Below, piece after piece: positions 25,341 to 39,637 of a stretch of 64,000 nucleotides of DNA. The translations under genes were made by a program, and so were the position numbers. Source of the DNA: Paragonimus skrjabini miyazakii (taxonomy: Eukaryota > Platyhelminthes > Trematoda > Plagiorchiida > Troglotrematidae); contig JTDE01022256.1 of assembly GCA_014338405.1 (NCBI GenBank), positions 41,280-105,279 on the forward strand, written 5' to 3'. Below the pieces are notes generated by a model, which did no database searches, was not told where the DNA came from, and worked only from the letters and a program-made list of their open reading frames with translations. Position 1 is the first letter of the stretch, and the number at the start of each line of letters is the position of its first letter.

Positions 25341-28300
25341 AAGAGGATCTGTTATTCACCAGTGTTAGAAACATGAAAAGCGTGTGAGAAAGCAAATGCA
25401 TCTGTCACAAACTTTTTAAGTCTAAGAAAAAGGGCAATCATCACAAACGGTTTCTAATGTGGTTCCGAGAACAATGAGCTTCAACCAGAGTGCATAGACA
25501 AAGAAAAAAAATCAAACGAAAAACGAACTGTTAGCCTACGGTTTGTCCTAAAGTGAACGCGTCAACCTTCTAAGCTGGACGCATATGAGAACTTGCGCCG
25601 ACGTGACGTGTAGAAATGCCCAGGATTTAAACAGCCCCGTAACGTAAACAACAGCAAGGTGTTTGCGTACGTCAAATTGGAAAGATTAACGTGTTTACTT
25701 TAAGATAAATAACAAATGGCTTGCAGAATATACACCAACGATATAAATATACACCACGAGCATTGATCAACATGAACCGTAAGTGAAGATCCTACTGGCG
25801 TACATTAGTACTTTTGTTTGTATGCGTACAGTTACAACTAGCTACATGTGACTGACAAGTTCACACAAAAATGTGGCAAACAAGTGGAACACTTGTATCT
25901 TGGGATTGAAAAAAAATGTGAAAGATTGTGCGGAAAGAAAGGTCATCATAACGCTTTTGGGATGGATAACACAACACAGCCTGAGGTTGAAAATCATGGC
26001 ACCGATTGATCGAATCTTGTCTTCCGCTTTCACCCCCAACAAAAAGGAACAGGCAGAACAGGTGGAAGATTGTGTGAGGCTAACAAACCATAACCAATGG
26101 ATACGTCCGTCAAGACATGCAGTTACAAGGATGGAATCCCAATTCACCCAAAATTCCCGAATATATTTGTTGCTAAAATGTTGTTGTTGGATCGTTTTTT
26201 AGGAAACAATCGTTTTCCCAGCGTAGGAGGAGTGTGATTTGAAGACCAGTAAAACATAAACGCGTTACTATCATAACAAGGTTACTTATGCAAAGCAAAC
26301 TCATACGTCAGGAAACATTCTCCCTACATTGAAACATGGCCTACAATCGGTGTTAGGGTAGCTAACACCAGCTTCGACTATAAGTTTTAGTTAGCACTTA
26401 CATTGTTTAATGTTGGGAAGGCCTTGTCAACCCGGAAAACGGTTTATTGTCGTGCCGAGTTAAAATTAATCATGAACATAGGTCTGTTGTCTCAAAATTA
26501 AGTACAATTGAGCAGGCTACTTCCTCAGAATACAACCACAGCCAAGTGGAAGGCAATCGCACTGCTTCAAACGAGCAAATCGAGACGTTCAGGGTTTACA
26601 CTGAGGCGATGGACCTCAAGTTATTTTAGTACTGAGATAATGGAGCATCAAAAGACGGCTTCAACAACCATTTTGGCAGCTGTAACCTTTCCGATTACAT
26701 CAGCAAAATAAGTACACCCTTTAAACCAATAAGTGGAGAATAAAGGAGCATTTAGAAGAAAAAGTTATACTCTCTTCTAACCGATTCGAGAAACGTTTAT
26801 CGAGTACGGTAATTTGAATCATATTAATAAACGGACGGATGTCACACGGAGTTTATCGTGATTAGGTCAATATGAGTTGTGTCTGAAGTAAGCGGTCGAA
26901 TCCGATGGAGCTGAAAATCATGCCATAGACAAGTCTATGTTCTTAGAAACAATTCGGTGGAATAATAGCAACCGGAAAGACTATTAGGTGTCAAGAGATA
27001 TAATACACCGTGTGCTGAGGAAAAAAACAGTGATTGAGAAAGGCTGTCTACAAGGAAAGGACAGGGTTACTCGCGAGTGTATCGGTTGACAACCTCGTTT
27101 TACATACAGTATACGATGACAGACAACTCAACAATAACATCTTAGCCTGTATCAAAAAGTGCACAACAGTCAAAACAGTGAACATCGACATAAGAACAAA
27201 AAGCTCAGGTTTAGAAAAAGGGATGGCGGAAAAGATGAAAACCTAACCTAAATATTCAACAGCAAAGCGCTTGTACTTTGCAAACAAACAACCGTGTTGT
27301 AATTGATATCAAGACACTCCAGCCATTATGGCGAATACAGAGGCGTATCGGCCACTGCGCCACCGAGAATATAATCGCAATCACAAACTCATTAGTACTG
27401 AGTGTATAGTATGAGTAGAACCCAGTGGAAACCCAGTAACGCAAAATGTACTGATGCGTATACGACGGAATAGCGCATAAGAGCTTTGCTGCAACGAAGC
27501 TAGAACCCGTTTGATGTCCCTCATTTACGAACGAAAGAGCAGAACACAAATAAGCTGCTAAACACAATTAACACACGTTTCTAAGGGCTCAGGAGACGGC
27601 TGGATATAATATACATCACTCATCTACAATAGCCAGACCGGGGTGGACAACTCATAACATTAGCGGGTGGAATGTGGCTTGAACACTGAAGACCATTCTG
27701 TTGGAGGAAACAGAACAGGTAGAAAAATCACCGCTCGTTTACACATGAAAATTTACGGTTGAACTTTCGGATGAGAGTTAAGGAGACCGGAGCACGAAAC
27801 ATGTGCCAGTGAGCGGCAAGGCTAGCAGCTTTATGGACATAACATATCAGTAGCAAAGCCATGTAGGACCTAGCATGCGGACAGGTGCATATACATGTGA
27901 CAAGTAATCGACTGTAGGACAACCGGCCATAGTACTGTATGACAGTAAACACTGTGACATCAAACCTGAAAACCAAAACACAACGTGTTTAAAAAATAAT
28001 GACATTTAACGAGCTTGTGATTGCATTTTTTTTGTCTGATACACGAAATTTACTGTCATTTAGTCACATGCAGACTGGACACGTTCAGACGATCAACCAA
28101 TTCGGAACTGGTGCAGTAATTCTCAACCTAGTTCGGACACCAATTCTTGTGCGAACAAGGTAGATTAATTACACTAAAGTGGTCAAAGTTGCTAGTTCCG
28201 GTATAAGAAGTTCATCCCCGCAACCAACGACAATCAGAGAATCATTAGTAATAGGGAAAGATGACGTGAACTGTCTTTTGGCACACAACATCGGTCATTT

Positions 28301-31300
28301 TTGTTTGCTTCGATGACCACAAAATTTGCGTTAGCATTATGTAATAACATAATGAACGAATTAGGTGACTGAATTTTGTTAACTGTTTCCAAAACGTATT
28401 CCGAAATTTACAACGCTGAGCCACGCGCTTCGTTACTTATTCGGTCATTATTTGGTAGTAAGCGGTTGAAGAAGCTCGAACCAGTGAGATCCCTTTATCT
28501 GTCGTGATGAGTTGAAGATGTGTTAGATCATTTGGTGACGTCGACATCGACCGATTTTTTCGACTGTCAATAAACATAAAACAGGTACAACGGAAGTATT
28601 AGGTAAATTGCGTTTGCTGATTGTAACATGTAGTCCCTTAGTTGAACTCAAGAAACACAAGCAAGCTGCCACAAGAATAAGTCACACAGCAGATTGAAGC
28701 TGATGATGCGTTGCGTTGAAAAAGATGTTGCTTGTGATTTTTTACTTGAGTAAAGCCTTCTTCGTCGGTATGGTATATACAATAAGTCCTCCAGAATCAG
28801 TCGTGTTGTAAACGTATATAAATTTGTTCGTACAGTTGCACGCAGCTAACGTCTTCATCAAGAAATTCTCCGCTTGTGCGAGATAATTACCGATGAATAT
28901 CTGTTGGGCTTCACCAAACAACGTCTTAACTAAGTCAGGTGCATGGACCTACATGTCAGATGGGCGCTAATTATAAGGAATACGTCCATCTTCTTGTAAG
29001 TTGATAGTAACCACTTGCCACGTTCAGAATATTGACTGCAGCTCAGAAGTTAGGGTTCAGTATGGGGCAAAAACGTTGAACTGAGATACACTTGCACGGT
29101 TGTGATGTTAACCGTAAACCAGATCAGCAGATCATTATGCTTAAAACTATAAAAATTTTGATACCATACGTCGAGAACAGCATATAAACAAAAGGGGGGA
29201 GGGTTTCGGAGAGCCAAACCAGTTAAGAAATTGGAACTACTTAAATCAGTCGAGTCGTCAATCGATATAACGTTCATGCGGGTACGGATCATCAATAAAG
29301 ATACAAGCAGTAAAACTACGTCAAGCGTAACGATGTGGGTAGAACAAGGACACTTGCAGATGAAGACAGAAATGGGACCGGAAAAATTACTGAAGAAACG
29401 ACTGCTTTTGAAAGAGGAGCACGTGGAAATAGTTTCCCTTATTTTGACTTGGAAGACGTGTTTGACAAACCACAGATGAGAGTCACCTAACTATTCTGTC
29501 TCGCGTTATTTACCACTTCATATATATGAAACGGGTCATCATTGCAATATGGATGAGAGAATATTTTGTCGCATCAATGCTACTCACACATAGGACGGAT
29601 CAATGGATCAGCCGATCACATCGTTTAGTTACGGTTACACACAATGGGTGCATTGAATGCGTGTTCAGCGATGTGCAATTCATTACAACGGAGCTGATGA
29701 TCACTAACAAAATTGAATCGATGGGGTATCGTGAACACACCCGTTTTAGTCATGAGAAGAAACGTGTAGCAAACAAGCTCGTTTTCAATCGGTAGGGTTG
29801 AGATGAAGATATAACAATTGCATACATACGGGCTTAAGCTAACATGAGCCTCAATGAATGCGATTGTCTGATCACACAATGCCAATTCAGTCTTTATGGT
29901 ACGGTGAACATGGTGAAATGAACACGGATGAGCGTAGTATTCTCATAACCACGCCGTGCGAGTAGACTGAGATTTCAAACAAGAGCATATGCGTTAAGAA
30001 ATAACATTTTGTTTTACGTGTTGCTCTGTGAAAACTCTGTGTAGTAACGCTGACGTATACAGTGGCAGAACCGAGCGAAACACACCCACTCGAAACAGGT
30101 TTTTTACAGCATTTGCAGAAGTACATTCGGGGTGGACACTGTTATCTAACTCATATGCGATCAAAATGAATGGAACAAGTCTAGTTGAGACACAAAAGTG
30201 AGAGAAACAGAAAAACAACTGCCTAAACTAAAACATTCTTGTTCAAGATGCCAACAACTTGCAAACTATCAAAACAATTACAAGTGGGAATGAAGCGGCT
30301 TCTACATGACAGCCTGTTTGCAGCTCTCACTGACACGCCTCAGCGACTGTCCTTCCTTCACGTACATCTCGGTCGAACAACGTCAATAAACACGTCGCTG
30401 GACGCAATGAGCCGCCATCTTTCCTAGCGTCTTCACCCAAATACAATGATTGAACATCTAAGAACGGATTGATCTTTCCATTTTCGTCGGCCACAATTCA
30501 AAAGCGTAATTAAGCTCTGTTCTCATGGTCACCTTACGTAATCACCCTCTGAGCTTCAGTGTGATACCTGTTGTCAATGAAGATCTAAACTGACGAAGAA
30601 CATCTCGGCACCGGAAATGTCACTAAATCACCAATTCCTTGGTTAAGCCTCAACGAGTTAAAATCAAAAGAGTCATGTTTCGCAACGTTTTGACCCTCTC
30701 GGAGAGTTCTTATCAAGCGATTTGAATTAGAAAATTTACATTGTACAAGCTTCATACGAGACAGCCATCAAATGTCGTTCTGGTGCGTATGTCAAGCTGT
30801 TTGTAGAAAGGCTAACAGTAGGAGGTATGGATTCACGGTTCACCACCACGTGACGATTCCAGATGTGAATAGGACTGGACAGTTATTGTGTGGCTGTGTT
30901 ACTAAATGGTGTCCTATAACCGACGGTTGCTTACGCTCACCTCTAGTACATTAACCAGTTGGCAATTTCCACAACATGAAAATCTAAAACGTACCCATAC
31001 CAAAATGATGAGCATTGTCTAACATCATTTGAAAAGAATTAAACAACTTGTAAAAACCAGTCAACCATTCCTTAAACTAGGATATCTACATCGGCACTTT
31101 ATGAGTATCATACAAAGTCGTCCGTTAGTTTGTTTACTGCAAATTGGAACAAAAATGGGTCTTGACGTTTGTCGGTGTCAAATATGTTGGACAATCTCAA
31201 GTAGACCCTGACCTCAGGTAGGAGAACGAAGTGTTAACAGTAAGCTCGTTCAGTATACCTTTGAGTTTGATCAACATGAAGTTATGCAAGAAACTGGCAA

Positions 31301-31536
31301 AACTAAGTGAGTACGATCTAACGACGGGTGCAGAAATAACGCATGTGGGAAACGAGGTACCGATTATTAAGTAAGCCCGGATGTTAGCTAGTTTTGTACA
31401 GACAGTAAAAATAAAAATATAAGAACAAAAGTCGACACACATCATCATCAACATAGACAGCAAAAAATCAGTGATTTACACTGGTTCTTAAACTGCCACA
31501 CAACTACGAACAAGAAGGAAAAGCAAACCCTATAAA
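25341..31536. other. mostly non-coding stretch with weak exon-like frames
   Basis: Short protein-like frames on the plus strand at about 25848-26010 (QVEHLYLGIEKKCERLCGKK), 26447-26629 and 29361-29491 (ending FDLEDVFDKPQMRVT then stop) might be later exons of the candidate at 24988. Splice phases could not be made to agree, so they are not called. No repeat or RNA gene was recognised. Confidence 0.3.
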
Positions 31537-31615
31537 GGAAGAAAAAAGAAGGGAACGGGAAAGACCCTAACTACTAAAAATAGGTCTCTTTCCGTCCCCT
31601 TCTATTTTTTCTTCG
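31537..31615. repeat. long imperfect hairpin, about 79 nt
   Basis: The left arm (31537-31566, GGAAGAAAAAAGAAGGGAAC then GGGAAAGACC) pairs with the right arm (31583-31615) across a 16-base loop. About 27 base pairs form, with a few small bulges and one mismatch. The size and near-continuous stem resemble a microRNA precursor or a tiny foldback element. The purine-rich left arm makes simple sequence drift a further possibility. Confidence 0.6.
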
Positions 31616-33429
31616 ACACACACATGTGCACGATTTCCTCTAATGCCGCAAATTAGACGAAAAAGATTATACCGTATAAAAAAGTGATAACAAAAAGCAA
31701 CCGAAATGATGGACCAATGAAGCTGGTTTATTGGTACACATGTCAATCATTATGACATTCTTACCGAACGGTATACACGGGACAAAAGCGAGGGTGTTGG
31801 GTCGCGTGCAAGAAACTAAGAGGGAAGGAAAACCACAGTAGGATAAACATTTTGCTGTCCCAAAAAGTTAGGTCAGAAATGAGCGATCTGTTAGTCCAGA
31901 TTTCATTACATTACTGCAAATACATAGTACAAAGCGTTATCTAGACCAATTTGTAATCCACCTCACGGTTTGGATCTGAGGTCATAGATTTACCGGTACA
32001 GACAGAGCGAAAGCCGATATGACACAAATCATGCAACATGACGTTCTTGACGCCAATTCTCAAGTTCAGGAGACAACGTTTAACGGAAAGTATGAGACAC
32101 CTTCGAATGTTTGAACACCCATTAGACCGATGCACACGGTTAGGTCTTGAAAAACGAGTTTAGCCCCAGAAATTGGAAAGCGATAAAACGTTGTATTCTA
32201 CTAATATTCAATAACAAACTAGGTGTTCATCAAAATGGGTCAAAGAACACCATCCAACATGGCGTTTATGATGATGATGATGATCCAACATGGTACGAGA
32301 TTGAATTGAATAGATCTAACAACAATGCAGTAATAACAGGAAGCAAGCTGAACCTATTCAGGCTTTAAGCGTGGGCCACAAAGTTTCGATCAATCAACCT
32401 AAATTGGTCAAACAACCGTTGCAATTTATAGTCGAATCGATTGTTATCAGATAACGTAATCCAATCACACTGGAAGTTTGTATAGACTCAACAATTACCA
32501 CAGCCGAAGGTCACTTCGTAAGGCCTCGTTTGAATTCAGAATTCTACACACATGACACTGGTGAATCGACGATTAGTCGCCAGCTTACGTTGATTTTGTT
32601 GCACTACAATTAGTGAGAGAAACAGCATGCCCAGACGAAGCGAATGCCCCATCAGGTGACCTATTTATCAGTAACACATAACTGTTATAATCAGACAGAT
32701 AACTGCCGCAAGCAAGTGTTCTTAATTGCTTCTTCTTCTACAACTCAAAATAAACTTTGTCAGTAAGCGATAATTTGGTCAAAAACTATAAGAACGTACA
32801 AAAAAGTAATGTTAAACATGTAATCACCTGAAGTTCTAATCACTAAGCTTAATGATGGTTGATAAGAGTCATTCAAACTGGTTTTAACTGACGGGTTCAA
32901 ACAGGTAAGGAACCCGCATAAATTAGAGAGTGAACAACACTACGCATTGAATCATATTTACTTCGAACCCTTGTGCTACTAGACAATTCAAACTGATGAG
33001 AACTTTGTCTACTCAAGATAATGAAGGTGTTACTAGGCCGTACAGATCAATAAACCTTTCATCTCTATTGGACACAGACCAAGAACGCGATGCACTGCCA
33101 CCATAACCCACGGTTCCTAAAATTTGCTGAAGCCGTCGCGATAAACCGGTTCAAACCTGTGTTGTGTGTACAAAAACAATTATTTGTGAACTTGAGGCTG
33201 CCATGGTCCTAAGTCGTAGTGAGTGGCATTCAGATCACACGATTGGACGTTTTCGTTTTTGTTATTGTTGTTTTCTTTGTTCATACCCCCCGAAGTACTG
33301 TAGACGTTAAATTGAAAGGTTCCTGTGTTATTGGTTATTTGGTACTGACGAGCCAATACGAAATGCTAGCATCTATTAGTGTTCGTCTTCTAACTGTTTT
33401 GTTCAAATTATTGAAGGGATATAACTGTT
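31616..33429. other. non-coding stretch with a short ATG microsatellite
   Basis: A pure (ATG)n run sits at 32268-32284. No supported gene or other repeat. Confidence 0.5.
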
Positions 33430-33490
33430 TTGAACACTAATAAGAGCGAAACTTGGGTCTAGTGCTTCATTCCGAATGGGCTTATCTGGA
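33430..33490 (+). mobile_element. MITE-like family, interior fragment (M5)
   Basis: The block ACTAATAAGAGCGAAACTTG, then GGTCTAGTGCTTC, matches the interior of the 13216-13360 element in the same orientation. The termini are absent. Confidence 0.5.
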
Positions 33491-36400
33491 GTCAACCTGA
33501 GTACGAAGACTGTGATCAAATGTGACTGCGTCCAACTGTTAGTACCATGTACATCAGCGTAATGGTCTCTTACGTTGACGGTGAAAAAGATGTTGACATC
33601 AAAAATAACTGTCAAGAGAATCAGAAACAAGATTTGCTAATCATACTCATCATCGCAGTCATCAAAACATTAATGGTTCGTGCTGACGCTCGATTGCCAT
33701 ACAGCCACGAAGAGAAAAGCAAACACAAACGACGAAGAAAAAAGAATGGGAATGTAAGGAACTCAACTATTGAAAATAACTCTCTCCCAACAGTTGGTTG
33801 CAGTGGCCACTAACGAAGGGGTTAATAGATTTCACTCAGACAACATTACATGCTAAACTGGCTGACGGTTAATTAGCTTGCTGAAATGGCAACGAAAGAA
33901 AGTATCAACTCTGTCCAGTGTGCTCAATCGTGAATGAGCAGCATTTCTGCACACAAATTATAACACGCTGTATCCATACAACAAGCTGCGTTTATTTCCA
34001 ACAACAGAGAGAGTATGTAAAAACAACTAAAAACTTAGGATACGAGAATACATTTTGGGAACAGTCGATACCAACGTTTTACTATGGTCAAGTTTCACTT
34101 CAACAAACCAAACGAACGAACCACCTAAAAAAAATTGCACATTATATGGCCAATACTTGTTACGTCATCACGCAAATAGCAATTAAGGTTTACACCGGGG
34201 CATTCTTGGTCGTAGCTACTGACCTATTATATTGACGTAGGCATCACTGTGACTGATAATCAGATAAAATATCCGTTCAAAAGCGATCTCAAAATAGCGG
34301 TGGACTTCAATGTTACGCAACTCGGATGGTCTGGTTGATACGAATAGTAGGATGAGCAGGGAGAATGATGCATTTACTTTATAAGACGACCACATATTGA
34401 TTTGTGAGAGGGAAAACAGGCCACCTTAGGTGAAATTATCAGAATTCGAGTCCAGTTAGTTAGGTGAAGGGTCACAATAAATCAAGGATAAGCGGGATGA
34501 ATCAGTGGCCGAACAATAATTTGAAAATACTTTTCTCGACATTATAGATATTAGTTATTGACTGATACACGGGTCAAGCGTGGCATACACCAACCCTTAA
34601 TATGCAAGCCCACATATCACTTGCCTTGATATAGTAGTGAGGAATTTCAAAACAGTTTGCATTTTCATAAACGTCACTAGTCACCCACTAACAACGAACG
34701 GATAATAATAACGTAACCCAGCTTTTCAAAACTATAGGATGCACCTCAGTGATAATGGTGTTGAGCAAAAAGGTAGCACTGTAAGTTCGAGTCTCAATAA
34801 TCGCCGCCAACTCTGTTTGACCTTCAAGAAGCCGTCAATATTTAGCCCGCTGATAACCCAGTATAACACAGCGCATCAAACATTGCAAATTAAAAAATAA
34901 GCAGATTTGTAGTAGTTCATATTGTGGGATGTGTAACCCTATATCAGACCCAATAGCATTTTAATTCTTTCAGCACATGTAACCGAAAAGCTCTTCAGTT
35001 CAAACAATGTTCTAGGGAGTCAGGAGAATAGGTACAGTAACAAAGATTGATGGTTTAGAGTCAGTAAGTAATGTGCTGTAGACATGTACATCGGGCATCA
35101 CAACCAAGTACACAAATACAATGAGACATAGATTACAGCGATCATAACTGACAACCATACAATAACGGCTGACATTGGAGCCTGGCTGAAACACAAAAAT
35201 AACAAGCCACAGTCCGAAACTTAGAAAGAGGAAGGATTACGTCTACTTACTGAAAACCTTGTTTTCATTTGCTTTTACTCAGAGTTCGGTTGTCTATTTG
35301 TCCGATGTGGGCACCTTGATGTTAAATGTTTGAATATAGACGTAGCTATTTTTTAAGTGGTTAGGTCCCTTCCCCTCTCATTCTGAATTTTTTTCCTTCA
35401 TAGTTATATGAAAGTTGAGCATAATTAAGAAACATTAATGTACTGCTGTTTTTTCTGCCTGTTCCATTAATAGCAAGATGTCTAAACCTCGCAAACAAAG
35501 AACCGGGTTTCCATTTGACGTGGAACATAATGTGCAAGAATATGGTACATGCACTGTCCACTGAATTATCCACAAAAGCTTAGAAGACAGTGTAGAATCA
35601 GGAGCAAAATGAAACTGTACGCACTAGGATGCTGTCCTTGTCACTAATCAAGATGTCTGATTCGATTTCCTCGATCGACCTACTTGTTCACTTGCAGATT
35701 CAGTGACATATTCTGGGAAATCAGACAGGCGGTTAGGGAAACGGACCCAATTCAAAGAAACAGTGCGGGGCACAATGTATGTAGATCCACCGAAACAGAG
35801 ATGCATCGATCGCTAAACACACCAGACACATGAATCCGAGCGACTGGGGCATACAGTGGAAAAAACTGACGACGGTTTATTTAGGCAGTGTTTGTCAACC
35901 AAAGCAAACCTCTGTTCTGCGCCCTAAATGACTTAGTTGTCAACTATTCGTTTGTTAGATTTCTCTAAGTCTTGCGTATCTGCGACTGACAAGAAGTTAC
36001 GAAATAGCTTCAACTACAACACTCCCGGAAGAAAGCTATCCAGGATGGCTAAAATACAGGTTGTAACCTCGTGTTGTTCTCAAGTAATTGACTAGGAACA
36101 GGTCAAATATGGCTAAAAACGTTTCGTCTCACTCATATTATAGTTGGTGCGAATATCCATCAACGTCTTATGAACTTCGTGTTCTCACTACGGTATCTGC
36201 ATGTTACAGTGAATATTTTAGGTTCCAACTTATAACAGTTGAAGTTCACAATAAAATTCCATAAGAGCAGTGACGAATGCTGTTTTTGTTACAGTTTTAA
36301 AGAAATACTGTAATGCAAACTCCGAAAACAGGGGAAAACGATAAAATTTTCCAATATATCTTTCGAATCGTTACAAGCAACACTACATTCGAATGCACCA

Positions 36401-38776
36401 AAACTTCTACCTCAACAAGAACAAACAAGCATAGGTGAAACTGTAAGAACTGACCGACAAACGTGTGTACAAGACAACATACGATTAGACAGATCAATTC
36501 AAAAACAGACATTCGACTGCCGGCAACACGTACCATCGATGAATGGATGTGTCGAACGAAAAAGTGTACGAGCCTTCCAACGGTTAGGTTATATATCCGC
36601 GAAACACACCATCCATTAATTAAATCAACAACAATGTGGTCCAAAGCAACAGCGTGATAAAAATAGGAAGTTTTCCATAATAATATGTGAAGTTAAACAC
36701 CCGGTTTTCACACCACACGGTGATCGCCATCACATGGCATACACCTTTTTCATCTTTCCATCCGTCCAGTAAATTCCCCGTGATGTTAAGCCATGTGGCC
36801 AAACAGTATGGACTAAACAGTGACAGTGTTTTATATCGCTCAGCTGGCACAAACCAGAAGTGGACGGAAGGTACATTGTTCCCGCTGAAGTCTTGTGTGC
36901 ATGCTTCTTAGCACTGAACACGTGCTTACTGAGAACTCGCAATTTACCCAGACGAGGCCTCTTACGTGACGCAACATGTGAGACCTATTCGTTCACACGA
37001 TTCGACATCAGTCCCTCGAGCTAGACATTTTGACCAGCACAGATAGGAAAATTCGACAAGGCGATGTTGTGAAAGATGTACCAGCCAATAGTTTGGATAA
37101 CCGAATCATCGTTTAAACTCCGAACACGGGAATGGGGATTACGAATGAATGCCTTCTGGAAATCACGCCAGTGAATGTCCTGAGAGTGAAAATCACAAAT
37201 TTTTATGCAATCCATGAGTTGGACAATGTACCCTATTAGCGGCAGGTAGAAACGACATAGAAGTATCCCTCCTTGATGTCCAAGTTGTACGTACGTAACC
37301 ATAGGTGTTCGTCACCTCTCAATAGGAGCAGGCCTGTCTGTAGGTGGACCTATGCACACAGAGAATCCACCAGCCGATGAGTAAGTTCCTTCTAAGGTAT
37401 ATGAATTAACCCTGTATCACAGGTCTCCACCAATCTAGTCCAGAAAGTCCACAAAAATATAAACCATTCTACCCTATTTGTTCAAGTATTACCAATGACG
37501 GACGCACCACCTATTCAATCAAATGGGAAATCCCATTCAAATGTAACCATCAAGTGTTCGACAATAGCCTTTCAATCGATCTGAGTTGGGGAAGGTAACT
37601 GACCAGGCGTGTACCTCTTTCTGGGTTTACTTCGAAGAGTGCCTAACGTGGCCTGTCGATTAGAAAGATGTTTTTCGGAGAAGCTCCACGTTTGATCGAA
37701 CAAATAGATATATACCATCGATATAATACAGCTATTTCCTCGTCAACAACTTCAGTTTATATGTTTATAATATTCCAAGTCTACTTCACATAATAATATG
37801 CTGGAATGGGGGTATCTTGAGTGTTCCATAACTTGAGAATATTACAGAATGAGGCCTGCAAAGATCCTCATTTAATAAAATTACTGCCTAGCTAAAACTC
37901 AAAGAGGAAACTCACAGTTTAAGTCGGAAACGTGGTTAGAAAAGAAGCAGCTACTTTAAAACGAGGGGAAAGACAGTTATTCAACTTTCGGCAAAGTTAC
38001 TCCCAGTTTATGGCATAACAAATATTTGTGCACAGGTCTGTGTGTCAGTTCAAAATCAAGGAACGAAAGCTGCTGACAAAAAGAATAAACGAATGGAAGC
38101 CGGAGGGAAAAATTGAACTAAGAAGTGCAACTATAAGCAAAAGAAAAACATTTTCATGGCAACATTTTCATTGCACTCAACTTTGCGTACACTTTTCCAT
38201 TGAAAAGTGTGATTAATGACAACTGAAGACGGTCATGATAACGAGGATAACAACACTCCGGTCATTGACAAGGGCTTGCGGTTACAACCTTTAAAATCCT
38301 TAATGAACGACATTCAATAACTTTTAAACCCCAGCTGGCTGGAGGCAAAAAGAACCGAACTAACATCAGTTTGCCCATGTCCAAATGCTATACCATCACA
38401 GAGCAATCCGTAAAAACAGCCGCTATCCCTAAAAATTTTAAACAGAAATCCAACTGTTGAAAACCAAGAGAATAATTGCCAGAAAAGCAAGATTTTGACT
38501 GGTATCGACACTTGCATTACACAGTTAGGTAAAGTGTCTGATGAGGAATGTCTGCGCGAATGAACAAATTTGATACCGTCGTTCACGCAAGCTAGCAGTT
38601 ACTGAAATATTATTTGAAAACAAGAGAACGATGTAGCGACCTTGAAACTTCACTGGTTTACCTGCTGCATGATGTGTACAATAGTTCCAAAACACATAAT
38701 TTCATATTGTATCTAGGCTAATAAGAAGGTTCGCATGATGTATGCTGTCCGATTGTTTGTCAGCATGCCAAGTGAT
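33491..38776. other. non-coding stretch, no supported gene
   Basis: Frames at 33547-33813 and 33918-34235 (plus) and 36297-36644 and 37021-37302 (minus) are of chance length without domains. A tRNA-like B-box is listed at 34750-34812. The 3' exons of the minus-strand gene that starts above 39.6 kb may lie here, but none could be identified. Confidence 0.35.
34750..34812 (+). other. tRNA-like B-box (possible SINE)
   Basis: AGTGATAATGGTGTTGAGC is followed by GTAAGTTCGAGTCTC, which resemble A-box and B-box promoter elements of RNA polymerase III. No cloverleaf could be drawn. It shares TTCGAGTC with the candidate at 23388-23452. Confidence 0.2.
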
Positions 38777-39035
38777 TGTAGCGCGTACCCGAACACACAC
38801 ATGTGTCACACTCTTTCGGTTTACTCGCTTGTCTACTGCCGGTCCCTAGCCTCCCTAGCTGACTAGCGTGTCGGTGCCATTTCCAGCGCTATAAAAGAAC
38901 TCATGTATATTTCGTGTAATAAATATTCCGTCTCTTCTCTCAACGGCTTTTTTCCATTTCGCGTCTGGTTAATTGGTACCTGGGAAAGCGATTTAGTGCG
39001 CCCTGCACTAAAACGACATTCCGTATAACATAAAA
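38777..39035 (+). mobile_element. probable LTR fragment of an LTR retrotransposon
   Basis: Begins TGTAGCGCGTACCC and contains a TATA box (TATAAAAG, 38890-38897). It then has AATAAA at 38918-38923 followed by a T-rich stretch, the usual order of U3, R and U5 in an LTR. After it come TTGGTACCTGGGAAAGCG and a leader ending ATTCCGTATAACA, which look like the start of an internal region. No gag or pol follows, so it is a solo LTR or a 5' end stub. The exact LTR end is not clear and no second copy lies in the window. Confidence 0.5.
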
Positions 39036-39637
39036 CATCAAAAGAAAGTTTAGATAGTGTGTTTTAATTAAGCTTCCAGGCTTAAACGACCTGGGTTAAT
39101 GCTATGAAATGCGCGTAAGAACGGTGTATTTATCAGGTGGTTAACTAAAATCAGTTGCCTTGTAATCTCGTTTCGTATCGCCACGATCATTGCAATCTCG
39201 TGACGTCAGTTACAGACCAGACTGAAGCCTTGTCAGACAATGTGAGGTAGTTGTGTGCCAAAATCATACTATTTCATTTGACACAAAATACTAGTTTCGG
39301 TGAAGATCAATGAACAGTGAAACCTTCCAAACAAAAAGAACAGATCAAACTAGCGACGCATTGAAAAAGTTGCAGGTATTGGCAAGGAAGGGAGAGAAAA
39401 GATGATCGATTGACCTTGGATCAGAATCCCATTGGTTCAAGGCAGAAAGTAGCGTTGCGGAAAGCTAGCATCGACCATCTCACGTGATCGCTGTAAAAAT
39501 CCACTTGAGAAAAATTGGCTAGTGAATTTACCCAGAGCTGAACAAATAGAAAACTCTTAGTCAATCGTTATTTCACTCTATTTTGAATGATAGCCGTTTA
39601 GGCAGAACAGATTTCGACCAACAGAATATAAACTTAC
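39036..39637. other. intron of the minus-strand gene, 5' part
   Basis: On the minus strand this directly follows the donor at 39637 (GTAAGT). No further exon was seen in it. Confidence 0.5.

Noticed and set aside
31537..31615. Rho-independent terminator
   Set aside because: The organism is evidently a eukaryote. The stem is long and purine-rich on one arm, and no gene ends beside it.
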